49,086 bases of DNA from Bacteroidaceae bacterium (GCA_017462065.1 JAFTRV010000079.1:1-49086), one strand, 5' to 3'. Counted from the first letter of the stretch, positions 25,255-34,894 are shown. Numbers and translations: made by a program. Notes: generated from the letters alone by a model not told the origin.

Positions 25255-27501
25255 TTACAGAGGGTCAATGTCATAATACATGACAATTGACTTGTAGCGT
25301 GGAAGCGAGCAGTATGCCTCTTGGATATTACGCAGGGCTTCGTTTATCTTGTACTGTGAGAGTTGTCCCTCGACCTTAAGCACGATTTTGCGTATGTACA
25401 GCTGCTTCACTCTTGCTACAGGCGGCAAGTCGGGGCCGAGAATCCTTTCGTCGAAGATTTCTCGCATATGTTTGCCTATTAGTTCCGAGAACTCTTCTAT
25501 AAGCTGCACGTCACGGTGTTTCATGTATATGTAAACAAGGCGGTAGAAAGGCGGATAATGGAACATCATACGCTCTTTAAGCTGCTCGTTGTAGAAACTC
25601 TGGTAATCGTTTTTTACTATTTGCGGAATGACCGGGGCGTCGGCCATCTTGGTCTGCAGGAAAACGGTGCCCTGTCCGCTCTTTCGTCCGGCTCGTCCCG
25701 CAACCTGGGCCATAAGCTGGAAAGCACGCTCTGTCGCACGGAAGTCGGGGTAGTTCATCAAGGTGTCGGCATTTATAATGCCCACGACGGCGACATTGTC
25801 AAAGTCAAGGCCCTTTGAAACCATCTGAGTGCCTATGAGAATGTCGGTCTTGCCCTTCTGAAAGGCGTCTATTATATGCTCGTATGCGTTCCGGGTACGT
25901 GTGGTGTCAAGGTCCATTCTCTGTATCCTCGCCTCGGGGAAGAGATTCTGCAGCTCGTCCTCGATTTTCTCTGTACCGTAGCCCAAGTTCATGAAATTCC
26001 TCTCCTCGCAGTTGGGGCAGTGGACAGGTGCCGGTATGGTATATCCGCAGTAGTGGCAAACAAGTTTCCCAGCGTTCTTGTGCAGCGTGAGGCTTACGTC
26101 GCAATGCTTGCAGCGGGGTACCCAGCCGCATGTCTTGCACTCGACCTGCGGCGAATATCCTCTCCTGTTCTGGAACAGGATGATTTGTTTCCCTTCTCTC
26201 AATGCGTTGCCAATAGCCTCTATCAGTGGGTCGGAGAATGGCCCTACATATCTCTTTGTCCTTATCTGCTCCTGCATGTCGATTACTTCAATGCGAGGCA
26301 GGTTCACCTGGCGGTGTCTTGTGGCAAGGCTTACCAGGGCGTATTTCCCGGTAGTTGCGTTATAGTAGCTCTCAATTGACGGAGTGGCTGTTCCGAGCAG
26401 TGTCTTTGCCCCGTAAAGGGATGCAAGGACAATAGCGACATTCCTCGCATTGTAGCGTGGAGCGGGCTCTTGTTGCTTGTAGCTGTTCTCATGTTCTTCG
26501 TCCACGACAATGAGCCCAAGACGCCTGAACGGCAGGAATATCGAAGAGCGTACGCCGAGAATTATATCATACGGCTCGTCGCTAAGCTGTTTCTTCCAAA
26601 TCTCAACCCTCTCGGCGTCGGAGAACTTTGAGTGGTAGACGCCTATGCGGTTGCCGAACACTCTTCGCAGCCTTTCGGTAATCTGCTTTGTAAGAGCAAT
26701 TTCAGGCAACATGAACAGTACCTGCTCGCCCCTCTCAAGCGCTTCGGTGATAAGATGAATGTATATTTCGGTCTTTCCGGCCGACGTTACTCCGTGCAGC
26801 AATGTCACGTTTTTCTGCTCGAAGCTCTCTTTTATCTCTTCGAAGGCTTTTTGCTGCGCATTGCTGAGGCTGTTCTGCGGTACGACCTTTTCGTGCGAGG
26901 CCTTTATACGTCCAATCTCAACCTCATAGCTTTCTATGACGCCTCTGTCCTGCAACTGCTTGTATATGGCTGCAGATACTCCTGCATGCTCAATGAGCCT
27001 ATGCTTTGAAATCTCTTTAGGGACGCTGCCGAAAGGCTCGGTAAGCTCAAGCAGCGTTGCAAGCAAGCGTTTCTGCCTCGGGGCGCGTGAGAGTGACTGC
27101 AGCAACAGGTTTACTCCCTTTTCATCGTGACATCCGGCTGTAAGCCGTGTACGCTGTTCGGTGCGTGGCTTGAACTCTCCTTTGAGCCCTTGTGGTATCG
27201 CAGCCTTGTATATGTCGCCGAGCGAGCAGAGATAATACTTGGAAATCCACCCCCATAGCTTCATCTGCTTGTCAAGCAATATCGGGCTCTCGTCAAGAAT
27301 CTCTTTTATCGGCCTAATCTCATAATCGCATTCGACCTCCTCGTGCATGGCGGTGACAAGCGCTGTGTACTCCTTGCTTTTGCCCAGAGGAACGGTCACG
27401 CGGCAACCGGGGAGAACGCTCTCCCTCATTCCCTCGGGTACGCTGTAAGTGAACGTCCCCGGCAAAGGCAACGGCAGTATGACATCGACAAACTTGCTCA
27501 T
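25255..27501 (-). CDS. priA: Primosomal replication restart helicase PriA
   Basis: 3'-to-5' superfamily 2 helicase that rebuilds the replisome at stalled forks. The N-terminal DNA-binding domain starts VDVILPLPLPGTFTYSVP. Walker A is GVTSAGKT (usually GVTGSGKT), DEEH box VVDEEHENSYKQ, and GTATPS is motif III. Zinc is bound by the CKTCG, CKHC, CHYCG and CPNC pairs near residues 455-490. QVAGRAGR is motif VI. The 748 residues are slightly short of some relatives but all motifs are present. It stands alone; a divergent lipoprotein gene starts about 110 nt away. Confidence 0.95.
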   Translation of the reverse strand: MSKFVDVILPLPLPGTFTYSVPEGMRESVLPGCRVTVPLGKSKEYTALVTAMHEEVECDYEIRPIKEILDESPILLDKQMKLWGWISKYYLCSLGDIYKAAIPQGLKGEFKPRTEQRTRLTAGCHDEKGVNLLLQSLSRAPRQKRLLATLLELTEPFGSVPKEISKHRLIEHAGVSAAIYKQLQDRGVIESYEVEIGRIKASHEKVVPQNSLSNAQQKAFEEIKESFEQKNVTLLHGVTSAGKTEIYIHLITEALERGEQVLFMLPEIALTKQITERLRRVFGNRIGVYHSKFSDAERVEIWKKQLSDEPYDIILGVRSSIFLPFRRLGLIVVDEEHENSYKQQEPAPRYNARNVAIVLASLYGAKTLLGTATPSIESYYNATTGKYALVSLATRHRQVNLPRIEVIDMQEQIRTKRYVGPFSDPLIEAIGNALREGKQIILFQNRRGYSPQVECKTCGWVPRCKHCDVSLTLHKNAGKLVCHYCGYTIPAPVHCPNCEERNFMNLGYGTEKIEDELQNLFPEARIQRMDLDTTRTRNAYEHIIDAFQKGKTDILIGTQMVSKGLDFDNVAVVGIINADTLMNYPDFRATERAFQLMAQVAGRAGRKSGQGTVFLQTKMADAPVIPQIVKNDYQSFYNEQLKERMMFHYPPFYRLVYIYMKHRDVQLIEEFSELIGKHMREIFDERILGPDLPPVARVKQLYIRKIVLKVEGQLSQYKINEALRNIQEAYCSLPRYKSIVMYYDIDPL

Positions 27502-27508
27502 TATTGTG

Positions 27509-27539
27509 CGAAGGTATTAAAAAGCCTTCAAACGACAAA
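27509..27539 (-). promoter_or_regulatory. Probable priA promoter
   Basis: TTTG (complement 27536-27539), a 19-nt spacer and TACCTTCG (complement 27509-27516, seven of eight to TAnnTTTG) place the start site within a few bases of the priA ATG, implying a leaderless or near-leaderless message. Confidence 0.4.
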
Positions 27540-27552
27540 ATATAAGAAACTG

Positions 27553-27583
27553 TTTACTGTTTATGAAAATATGTATATATTTG
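27553..27583 (+). promoter_or_regulatory. Probable promoter of the small lipoprotein gene
   Basis: TTTA at 27553-27556 (three of four), a 19-nt spacer and TATATTTG at 27576-27583 (perfect -7). It predicts transcription from about 27590, downstream of the ATG at 27563, which supports the GTG start at 27614 for the gene. It sits back to back with the priA promoter. Confidence 0.5.
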
Positions 27584-27613
27584 CTGATAAGATATCCAAT
27601 ATACAGAACTATA

Positions 27614-27973
27614 GTGAAACGCAGAGATCTATTAAAACCGCTCACGCTTTTGGCAGTGATGTCGCTTTTGGCTTCATGCGGCGTATCGGACGAGCGCATC
27701 GACGCTTACAGGAGTGCGGCAAAGAAGGTCCGAAGGGCTGCCTCGTCAGAAGCGCTCGAGCTTATAGCATATGACTTGAGCAAGGAGCTTCAAGAAATAG
27801 ATTCTTCCGAACGTTCCATGTCTCAAATAGAGAGTTCGGCGTCGGAGGGCGACAAGAGGAGCATCGAACTTCTTGATGCTATCTCTGAAGCAAGACGCAT
27901 GTTCAACGAGACGCTGTCGGACAAAGAAAAAATCTTCTACATCGAGCGTCTGACGGAAAAAGAGAAAAAATAG
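27614..27973 (+). CDS. Small helical lipoprotein of unknown function (119 aa)
   Basis: I do not recognise the family. The GTG at 27614 gives VKRRDLLKPLTLLAVMSLLASCG, a clean lipoprotein signal with the lipobox ASC; the ATG at 27563 would add 17 residues and lies upstream of the predicted transcription start. The mature part is about 95 residues, almost entirely charged helix with heptad-like spacing, ending in a Lys/Glu-rich tail, so a coiled coil is likely. It converges on the mechanosensitive channel gene with 6 nt between the stops. Role unknown; an envelope-located binding partner is possible. Confidence 0.65.
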   Translation: MKRRDLLKPLTLLAVMSLLASCGVSDERIDAYRSAAKKVRRAASSEALELIAYDLSKELQEIDSSERSMSQIESSASEGDKRSIELLDAISEARRMFNETLSDKEKIFYIERLTEKEKK

Positions 27974-27979
27974 TTCCTG

Positions 27980-29149
27980 TTATTCCTTGCATTTGAAATC
28001 TGTGCCGGCAGGGCTTTGGAATGCCTTAAGGCCGAATTCGGGCAAAACAGCGAATATATACTCGAAAATCTCGGCTTGCAGATGTTCGTAGTTCACCCAT
28101 CTTGTATCGCTTGAAAAGAAGTACAGCTCTAATGGCAGTCCATGCTGTGTAGGCTGTAATTGCCGTACCAGAATTATCATCTCCTGGTTTACCTCTGAAT
28201 GGTTGTGAAGCCAATTCTCAAGCCACTCCCTGAACAGAGTGAGGTTTGTCGTTTCAGCATCGGCTTTTTCTTCTGAGATAAAATTCTTCTTCACAAGCTC
28301 TTTTTTCAATGCATTGTCGCAGAATCTTATGCTGTTCATGTCTATGAACACAGAACGCTTTATGCGTCGTCCTCCGCTGTTGAACATTCCTCTCCAGTTC
28401 TGGAAAGAGTCACTGACAAGAGCGTACGGCGGCAGGGTCGTTATCGTCTTGTCCCAGTTCTGTACCTTTACCGTGGTCAGAGTTACGTCTATGACAAAGC
28501 CGTCTGCACCGTATTTCGGCATTGTTATCCAGTCTCCCGGCCGCAGCATGTCATTAGCCGACAGCTGTATCCCGGCGACAAGGCCAAGTATGCTGTCTTT
28601 GAACACCAGCATGAGTATGGCCGCCGAAGCTCCGAGTCCGGCAAGCAGCTTGCTCGGGTCCTTGTCGAAGAAAATGCTGACAACAATAATCGCTCCAATG
28701 CCTATGGCAATGATTTTCAGCATCTGGAATACGCCTTGCAGGGTATGGTCCTTAGTCTTCTCCGACTCGTGCGAAATCTGATAGAGCGATGTGAATACGG
28801 AGCAGAGCAGGCTCACTCCAATGATTGCGACGTATGCCTTGCATACCTTCATGCAGAAAATGTATATTGTACCCTCTGAGTGAAGCATGAAAGGCAATGC
28901 GGTATAAAAAATCAGACCCGGTAACAAGCGGCACAGGCCTCTTATAGTGCCGTCGTTCAATAATATGTCATCCCATTTGCGTGCAGTGCTTTGCGTAAAC
29001 CTTTTTACTAAAGGTATGATGACTTTCTTGCTGAGCAGGTCGCACAGGTAGAACAGCAGGAATGCGCTTGCAATGATGATTGCCCACTGAATTGTCTGGC
29101 TATCTTCCGCCCTGTTGCAGAACTCCTCTAAAAAATTCTTGAAATTCAT
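27980..29149 (-). CDS. MscS-family mechanosensitive channel (YbdG/MscM-like)
   Basis: Inner-membrane channel opened by membrane tension, protecting against osmotic downshock. About five transmembrane helices precede the pore-lining helix, whose glycine/alanine-rich sequence LLAGLGASAAILMLVFKDSI is the MscS TM3 signature. The beta domain (GDWITMPKYGADGFVIDVTL, TTLPPYALVSDSFQNW) follows. The tryptophan-containing block and 389-residue length resemble YbdG/MscM rather than short MscS. It lies 34 nt downstream of the outer-membrane barrel gene, probably co-transcribed. Confidence 0.9.
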   Translation of the reverse strand: MNFKNFLEEFCNRAEDSQTIQWAIIIASAFLLFYLCDLLSKKVIIPLVKRFTQSTARKWDDILLNDGTIRGLCRLLPGLIFYTALPFMLHSEGTIYIFCMKVCKAYVAIIGVSLLCSVFTSLYQISHESEKTKDHTLQGVFQMLKIIAIGIGAIIVVSIFFDKDPSKLLAGLGASAAILMLVFKDSILGLVAGIQLSANDMLRPGDWITMPKYGADGFVIDVTLTTVKVQNWDKTITTLPPYALVSDSFQNWRGMFNSGGRRIKRSVFIDMNSIRFCDNALKKELVKKNFISEEKADAETTNLTLFREWLENWLHNHSEVNQEMIILVRQLQPTQHGLPLELYFFSSDTRWVNYEHLQAEIFEYIFAVLPEFGLKAFQSPAGTDFKCKE

Positions 29150-29183
29150 AGTAATCTATAAAAACGGCAAAACCTGTCCTTGC

Positions 29184-29831
29184 TTAGAACAGGTATGCTA
29201 ATGATAGTTGCCAGATGTTTGTCTTTGATTTTATGCTCTCGATTTTTTCGCTCACGTTGATATTCTTCAAGTCGGAATACTCGCTTGTGTTGCCGAGCGC
29301 TATATTGTAGTTTGCCTGTACCTGCAAATGCTTAAGCAAGACAACGCCTATGCCAATGTTCAGGCTGATGTTGCTGTCGTTGAACTTGAAAAATCTTGTC
29401 GCCTCCTTCAGGTCTTCAGCGCTGCTTATCTCTTCAATCTTTTTCCCGAACTCCTTTTCTCCTACGGTAAACCCGAACTGAGGTCCTACGGCAATGTAGG
29501 GCTTGATTATTCTTTTTACGGCCGGTATCGACAGCTCGTAACGCAAATACACGGGAATATCAATGCTGTGCCTTGTAAAGGTCTCTTCGTTTATAGTGAC
29601 TCCTGAATTCGAATAGAGTGCATTTCCTTCAATGCCCAAGCCCACGACCGGTATTATGAATTTTACCATAGGGCCTGCATACCAGCCGGTGTGCCCCTCT
29701 TTCAAGCCTTTGATGTTGGTTGGCCTTTCCGAAAAGTTCACTCCGGCTTTTATACCATAATCAAACTGCGCGGCAACTGGTGTTGCCACAAAAAGCAATA
29801 TTATAAAAAGAACTTTGGTCAGGTTTCTCAT
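29184..29831 (-). CDS. Outer-membrane beta-barrel protein (PorT-like fold)
   Basis: Secreted barrel protein of the OMP_b-brl_2/PorT-like class. The ATG at 29831 gives MRNLTKVLFIILLFVATPVAAQ, a signal peptide cut after AQ; a TTG two codons earlier is ignored. Alternating hydrophobic strands begin FDYGIKAGVNFSE and end WQLSLAYLF, with a terminal Phe as in outer-membrane barrels. At 215 residues it would form an eight-stranded barrel. It follows the T9SS operon but has its own promoter, so I do not claim it is PorT itself. Function unknown. Confidence 0.75.
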   Translation of the reverse strand: MRNLTKVLFIILLFVATPVAAQFDYGIKAGVNFSERPTNIKGLKEGHTGWYAGPMVKFIIPVVGLGIEGNALYSNSGVTINEETFTRHSIDIPVYLRYELSIPAVKRIIKPYIAVGPQFGFTVGEKEFGKKIEEISSAEDLKEATRFFKFNDSNISLNIGIGVVLLKHLQVQANYNIALGNTSEYSDLKNINVSEKIESIKSKTNIWQLSLAYLF

Positions 29832-29874
29832 AAACAACTATTCTTGGTGGTTGAATGGGCGTTTCTTTGCCTGT

Positions 29875-29904
29875 CAAAAATACATGCAACTTATTATGTG
29901 CAAG
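29875..29904 (-). promoter_or_regulatory. Probable promoter of the beta-barrel gene
   Basis: A perfect -7 TATTTTTG (complement 29875-29882) lies 18 nt after CTTG (complement 29901-29904), 43 nt before the ATG. It shows that this gene need not depend on gldN read-through. Confidence 0.45.
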
Positions 29905-29949
29905 AATATGACAATTCAGGCAAATAAACAAAAAAATACAGAATAATGT

Positions 29950-31047
29950 TTATCGGCGGGCACGGCGTACAGATACGGTTCCCGAATTGCCGCCCGTGCT
30001 GCTCGGCTCTCTTCTTTTCGTAACACTCTTCTCTTTCTTTTTCTTCTCAGCTTTCGCTACGTTGCGGCGTCCGGCTGTCTTCCTTTTTTCAATCTTTTTC
30101 TCCTTTTTATCGGATTTTATGGTATCGTTGGCTGCCTCAATAGCTGCGTTGATTGAATCCTGACGAATTTCAGCGACTGTCTTGCTGTTCCATAGGTTGG
30201 CATTGAAATCTCTAAGCTGCTGTTCAATCTTCTCTTGCTCCTTCCTGACAGCAGTAGAGTCCTTGCAGTACTGTGCAATCGCAAGGTTCTTTGTGTTTAC
30301 GGTCTTGTATATTTCGCCGTTATATCTGCCGCTCGTGAAAAAGTCGTCAAATGTAGTGCGGGCAACATTGTTGAGGCTGCTCGACATCACCGTGCGTCCG
30401 GCAAGGTATGGCTTTATGTCATCGTAATTGACCCAGAACATCGGATATTTCGTAACCTCGGCCGAAAACTCGCCGCTTCGGTGCAGTACAGGGCAGAGCG
30501 CTGTTATGCGTTTGCTGTATGTGCCCTGGCGTTGGTCGTAGCTGTGGCTTTCCTTGACATAGTAGCTAAGCACTTCGGCACTCGGAACGTCGCTGTTCCC
30601 TACAATGAATTCGCCCTCTTTCTCCTCGTAATATATGCGGTAGTTCTCAAGCATGGTCTTTGGCTCCAGCTTGTTCTCTTCGGTGAACGACTCATAACCG
30701 TCAAGGTTGTACTTGTATGCCGTTATCTCTCCCGAAAGCACAAGACGGAACAACAGGGTAAAGAGGTTTATGCTCTCGCCCATTGGCTCTACAGGGTAGT
30801 AGAGTGTCGCATTCACCTCGTTCTCGAGGCTGATAGTACGGTATATATCACGTCTCCAATCCACATCTGACGGAGCGACGGTATTCGGGTACTGCGCTTT
30901 CGCTCTCTCTGTGAGCTTGATGCCTGCAGCACTCTCTCTCTTCTCGGTGTTATTCTTGTCTCTCTTGCGGGTAGGAGGCTGCGCATCAGCATTCTGTGCG
31001 AAGACAAGAACTGCCAGAACTACCAATATTTTACTTATGTAACGCAT
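29950..31047 (-). CDS. gldN: T9SS periplasmic ring protein GldN/PorN
   Basis: Type IX secretion core component that, with GldK, forms the large ring beneath the outer membrane. A signal peptide (ISKILVVLAVLVFAQNADAQ) is followed by the GldN core: RDIYRTISLENEVNATLYYP, the LFRLVLSGEITAYKY segment and MFWVNYDDIKPYL. The last 55 residues are a Lys/Arg-rich tail ending in SVRRARR, likely disordered. The 365-residue length fits. It is the last gene of the porP-gldKLMN operon, 21 nt after gldM. Confidence 0.92.
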   Translation of the reverse strand: MRYISKILVVLAVLVFAQNADAQPPTRKRDKNNTEKRESAAGIKLTERAKAQYPNTVAPSDVDWRRDIYRTISLENEVNATLYYPVEPMGESINLFTLLFRLVLSGEITAYKYNLDGYESFTEENKLEPKTMLENYRIYYEEKEGEFIVGNSDVPSAEVLSYYVKESHSYDQRQGTYSKRITALCPVLHRSGEFSAEVTKYPMFWVNYDDIKPYLAGRTVMSSSLNNVARTTFDDFFTSGRYNGEIYKTVNTKNLAIAQYCKDSTAVRKEQEKIEQQLRDFNANLWNSKTVAEIRQDSINAAIEAANDTIKSDKKEKKIEKRKTAGRRNVAKAEKKKKEKSVTKRREPSSTGGNSGTVSVRRARR

Positions 31048-31068
31048 GATATTGTGTTGTTTACAGTT

Positions 31069-32646
31069 TTAGTTTATAATAACCTCAAGGGTCGTTGGCA
31101 AAAGACGCTCAATCTTGTCGGGGCCGACAGCTCTTACATGCGAGATGTAGAATCTCTTTCCTCGTCCAAGATTGCGGAACATATCTTTCTGCTGCTGCGA
31201 GAACATCGCTCCTTGTGATTTCAAAGGTATGGCATTTCCCATATTGTCGTAGAATACGGTCTCGAAAGAGAGAACCTCAAAACCGATATTCAGCAATCCG
31301 TCGTCAATGGCGGCTACAATGCCGTCAGTGCTCATAAGCGCCTGCTTGCTGAATGGAGCCCCGCCGCGGTAACGCTGAGTGTTGCCGTCCTTGTCCTTGT
31401 ACTCTATGAGCGGCATCGGGTCGGGCAGTTGTCTTACACGGAATGTATATTCGCCCATGCTCTGGCTCTTGCCCTCCTCGTTACGTGCGGTTACGCCGAT
31501 TTTTATCTCCTCGCCGACCTTTGTCGGAACGACGATGTATCCGCCCTTGCCGTCACTCTTGATGGTTCCGCTGCCTTTTGCGATGCTTGCCGAGATTCGG
31601 TTTGCCGCAACGCCGGGCACGGAAATGCTTACCGGGTTGGAGAAGCCTGCATAAAGGACATTCATCAGCGAGGCGCTGACGGTGGCCGTAGGTTCCACGA
31701 CGGTATAGTTCTGTGAGAAGTTATAGCGTGTCTGAACGCCGCCTCCGTCGTTTACGAGCATATAGCCGTTAAGGGTGTAGTCGCCTATCTTGTTGCATCT
31801 TGCCGTGTATTCGCCGTTCTCTGTTTCGAGCGGCTTGTCCTCTACGAAAATCTGCGGACGCTGCGTAGAATCGACTGCCGCAAGGATAATCTGCGCCGAA
31901 AAGTCTCCGCCGAGAACTACATTCTTTGATGTCGGAATGACCAATGCCTGTATCTGGTTTACACGCACGTCGCCCATGTCAATGTTCTTCGATAGCGTGT
32001 GCAGAATCTCGCCCTCTACGTAACGCACGTCGTTCTGTATCTTTGTCAGCAAGGTTATGGCTGCGATTGCCGGCATGTTCTCGAAATGGTACTCCTGCCA
32101 GTTCTTCAGCATAGAGATATCCCTGTTCGGAACGTCGGTGCTGAGGCTTGTCTTTATAATCTCTTTCTGTACCGAATCATTTGTCATCTCAAGAATGTTG
32201 TTGCGGTACTCTGTTATTGCGTCGTAAAGCACTTGGCCCTCTCCGATACCGGGAGCAAGCATGACCTGGGTCGCAGCCTCAAGGTCTTCACGGTTTACGA
32301 GGTTCCTGAAATCGCCGTCTTCGCCGTCAGCCTTCTTGGCAATGCGTACCTTCAGCCTCTCCGCAAGGTTGTATATGGTGTCGGACATCTCCCTTACCTG
32401 ACAAGCACGCTCATACCACTCGCGTACTTTCTCGGGATTCTGTTCCATATAGCCTTCAAAGGCCTTGTAGAGAGTCTCGTTCTGCCTGCCTGTATTCTCG
32501 GAACTCTTAGAAAGGCTCTCATCTACAAGAGTAAAGCCGTTCAGCACGTCCGAAGATACGTTCAGGGCGAGCATTGCCATCAGAAGAACGTACATGAGGT
32601 TGATCATCTTCTGACGTGGCGAGACTTTTTGCTTCTTTATCTTCAT
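31069..32646 (-). CDS. gldM: T9SS motor/shaft protein GldM/PorM
   Basis: Inner-membrane-anchored protein that, with GldL, forms the proton-driven motor and spans the periplasm to the GldKN ring. A single N-terminal transmembrane helix (MINLMYVLLMAMLALNVSS) follows the positively charged start MKIKKQKVSPRQK, as in the family. The long periplasmic part of beta-rich D1-D4 domains includes the conserved SVPGVAANRISASI stretch and the C-terminal FYISHVRAVGPD block. At 525 residues it is full length. It lies 12 nt after gldL. Confidence 0.95.
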   Translation of the reverse strand: MKIKKQKVSPRQKMINLMYVLLMAMLALNVSSDVLNGFTLVDESLSKSSENTGRQNETLYKAFEGYMEQNPEKVREWYERACQVREMSDTIYNLAERLKVRIAKKADGEDGDFRNLVNREDLEAATQVMLAPGIGEGQVLYDAITEYRNNILEMTNDSVQKEIIKTSLSTDVPNRDISMLKNWQEYHFENMPAIAAITLLTKIQNDVRYVEGEILHTLSKNIDMGDVRVNQIQALVIPTSKNVVLGGDFSAQIILAAVDSTQRPQIFVEDKPLETENGEYTARCNKIGDYTLNGYMLVNDGGGVQTRYNFSQNYTVVEPTATVSASLMNVLYAGFSNPVSISVPGVAANRISASIAKGSGTIKSDGKGGYIVVPTKVGEEIKIGVTARNEEGKSQSMGEYTFRVRQLPDPMPLIEYKDKDGNTQRYRGGAPFSKQALMSTDGIVAAIDDGLLNIGFEVLSFETVFYDNMGNAIPLKSQGAMFSQQQKDMFRNLGRGKRFYISHVRAVGPDKIERLLPTTLEVIIN

Positions 32647-32658
32647 TGTCTGGCTTTG

Positions 32659-33426
32659 TTAGATTTGGGGACGGTTCATGTTTGTTGTCATGGCCTCGAT
32701 CATGCGTGCATAGAGGTTGTTGAGTTCTTCAACCTGGTCGGCCATCTTCTTGGTCTGCTCATTGACCTTGTCAATTGAGTCGAGCTGTCCGCCTGCGCTG
32801 CGCAGCTGAACTTCATAGAGAGCGTTCATGCCGGTGAGGTTACGTCCAAGAGTCTCCATCTCCTGCATGTTGCGTCCAAGAGCCTCGCTCTGCTCGGCTA
32901 TGCGCTGCAACGCCTCGTTCAAGGCACGTACCTGCTCAACATACTCTTCGGTAACCTTTTCCATTTCATCTACGTTCTCAATGTTCGGAGCCTGAACGCA
33001 TCCTGTAGCGGGCATGCCTCCGCCGACAAATACGGGAGCGGCATTGCCTGTCGTCTGCTGTTGTTCTGTATCAGCAATCTCAACGGCATTGCCGTTGTTA
33101 GACGGCATGTAACCGCCGCCTGCCATTATTGGGCCGTTGATTATCACGGGCTGCCCTGCAGTTGCCGTTGCGCCAGCCTCCTCTCTCTCTTCCTCTTCGG
33201 CAACTTCGTATGGACGCTCGAAAGCCGAAAGCAAGAACACGAAGACCTCGGTACCCATACCTACAAAAAGCATGATATTAGCGCCTGCAAGGTGCGTCAG
33301 CTTGAAAAGCGTTCCAAGAATTACGACAGCGGCACCCCAACTATACATGTAGTTTAGTATGGTTTTGCCCTTTGCAGAGTCCATGAAATGCTGGAGTTTC
33401 TCTATGAAATTCTTATTCTTTCCCAT
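32659..33426 (-). CDS. gldL: T9SS motor stator protein GldL/PorL
   Basis: Inner-membrane partner of GldM. Two transmembrane helices lie at about residues 22-42 (YSWGAAVVILGTLFKLTHL) and 48-66 (IMLFVGMGTEVFVFLLSAF). The buried Glu in GMGTE is the residue implicated in proton use in this family. The cytoplasmic C-terminal half is low-complexity (Gly, Asn, Gln) and then a coiled coil from about 150 to 245. The 255-residue length is normal. Spacing is 31 nt from gldK and 12 nt to gldM. Confidence 0.95.
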   Translation of the reverse strand: MGKNKNFIEKLQHFMDSAKGKTILNYMYSWGAAVVILGTLFKLTHLAGANIMLFVGMGTEVFVFLLSAFERPYEVAEEEEREEAGATATAGQPVIINGPIMAGGGYMPSNNGNAVEIADTEQQQTTGNAAPVFVGGGMPATGCVQAPNIENVDEMEKVTEEYVEQVRALNEALQRIAEQSEALGRNMQEMETLGRNLTGMNALYEVQLRSAGGQLDSIDKVNEQTKKMADQVEELNNLYARMIEAMTTNMNRPQI

Positions 33427-33457
33427 ATCTTGTTTTGTTTATTTCGTGAATAGCTGT

Positions 33458-34894
33458 TTATCTTCTGCGTTCTGTGCCTGCGTAGCTACGTACACAGCGG
33501 AAGCCTATGTATGAGCGTGACTCATTCTGGTATTCGTATGTACGTGTGGCTCCCTGGATGTATCTTACAGGGTCTTTCCAGGAACCGCCTCTAATAGTCT
33601 TCTTTTTCATGCTGTACGGGTCCTCGATGGCTGCACGATACTGGAGGTTGGGGTTGATATCGCTCATCTGCAATACTCCGGCCTCGGTGTATACAGTCGA
33701 TGTCCATTCCGCCACGTTGCCCGCCATGTCGTACAAACCGTTCGAGTTTGCCGAGAATATTCCGCATCGTGATGTGATGAGGCTTCCGTCCTTAGTGTAA
33801 TTGCCCTCTCCCGGCTTGAAGTTAGCGTAATAGCAGCCGGCATCGCTCTTGGTGTCGCCTTGTTCCCACGGGAAGCGTGTCGCCTCCTTGCCTCGTGCGG
33901 CATATTCCCACTCAGCCTCAGATGGCAAGCGATAGCGCTGTATCCACTTAGCTTGCGCCCCCAAGCCCTTTATAAGATAGTCTGTTCTCCATGCGCAGAA
34001 GGCATTGGCCTGCTCCCAGCTTACTCCTACGACGGGGTGGTTGTCATAGTTGGGGTGGCTGAAGTAGAGCTTCAGGTATGTCTCGTTGTCGGCGTTAGGG
34101 AAGTCGTTTATCCAGCAAGTTGTGTCGGGATAAATATTTACAATGTATGTGTTAAGGAAATCATACGGGCTCGACAGCGGGCGGTTTATTGTCTCGCGTA
34201 CGATATTGCCCTCGTCGTCGATGTATGCGGTATCCTTGGAAATCATGACGATAGCCTCATTGTCCACGGGAATGTCTGTATTGCGGTTACGCTCTGCCGG
34301 GTTAATACGGTTCTTGCGTAGGGCGGCCTGCGTGTAGTCATACTCCTCATAACGATAGTTCATCTGTGATGCGTCAAGCATCTTCTCGCCTGTAATAGGG
34401 TTCTTGATGTACACGCTTTCTATTGCACGGAGCTCGTCCTCGGTAGGCTTCTTCCAGGGAATAGGCTTTTTCCAGTTAAGATAAGGGTTGATAGGCTCTC
34501 CGTTGGCGTCCTCGGTAATCTTGAATGTCTCGTCACCGCCGTATGCGGGGTCGGCGAGCCTTTCACGTATAATAGAGTCACGTACCCAATATACGAACTG
34601 ACGGTATTTCGCATTGGACACCTCTGCCTCGTCCATCCAGAATGCATCGACCGAGATTGTCTTTATCGGAGTCTCTGTACCCCATAAAGAGTCGCTTTTC
34701 TCGTCACCTACCTTGATTGAGCCGCGCTGTATGAATACCATTCCATAAGGTGCGGGCTCGCTTACTGCGGAGCCGTTTATTCCTGTCACCTCGCCGCCTT
34801 GCGTGCCGCCCATAGCGCCCATACGTGATCCCATGCACGAAACCAATGCAAGTGATATGACAATTGTCAGCAGACAGATAAATTTCTTCATCAT
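33458..34894 (-). CDS. gldK: T9SS ring lipoprotein GldK/PorK
   Basis: Outer-membrane lipoprotein that pairs with GldN in the periplasmic ring. It has a lipoprotein signal (FICLLTIVISLALVSC). The mature protein has the formylglycine-generating-enzyme fold used structurally: SVDAFWMDEAEVSNAKYRQF, HPVVGVSWEQANAFCAWR, RLPSEAEWEYAARG, GLYDMAGNVAEW and IRGGSWKD through residue 470. At 478 residues it is intact. Its ATG overlaps the porP stop by 4 nt (ATGA). Confidence 0.95.
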   Translation of the reverse strand: MMKKFICLLTIVISLALVSCMGSRMGAMGGTQGGEVTGINGSAVSEPAPYGMVFIQRGSIKVGDEKSDSLWGTETPIKTISVDAFWMDEAEVSNAKYRQFVYWVRDSIIRERLADPAYGGDETFKITEDANGEPINPYLNWKKPIPWKKPTEDELRAIESVYIKNPITGEKMLDASQMNYRYEEYDYTQAALRKNRINPAERNRNTDIPVDNEAIVMISKDTAYIDDEGNIVRETINRPLSSPYDFLNTYIVNIYPDTTCWINDFPNADNETYLKLYFSHPNYDNHPVVGVSWEQANAFCAWRTDYLIKGLGAQAKWIQRYRLPSEAEWEYAARGKEATRFPWEQGDTKSDAGCYYANFKPGEGNYTKDGSLITSRCGIFSANSNGLYDMAGNVAEWTSTVYTEAGVLQMSDINPNLQYRAAIEDPYSMKKKTIRGGSWKDPVRYIQGATRTYEYQNESRSYIGFRCVRSYAGTERRR

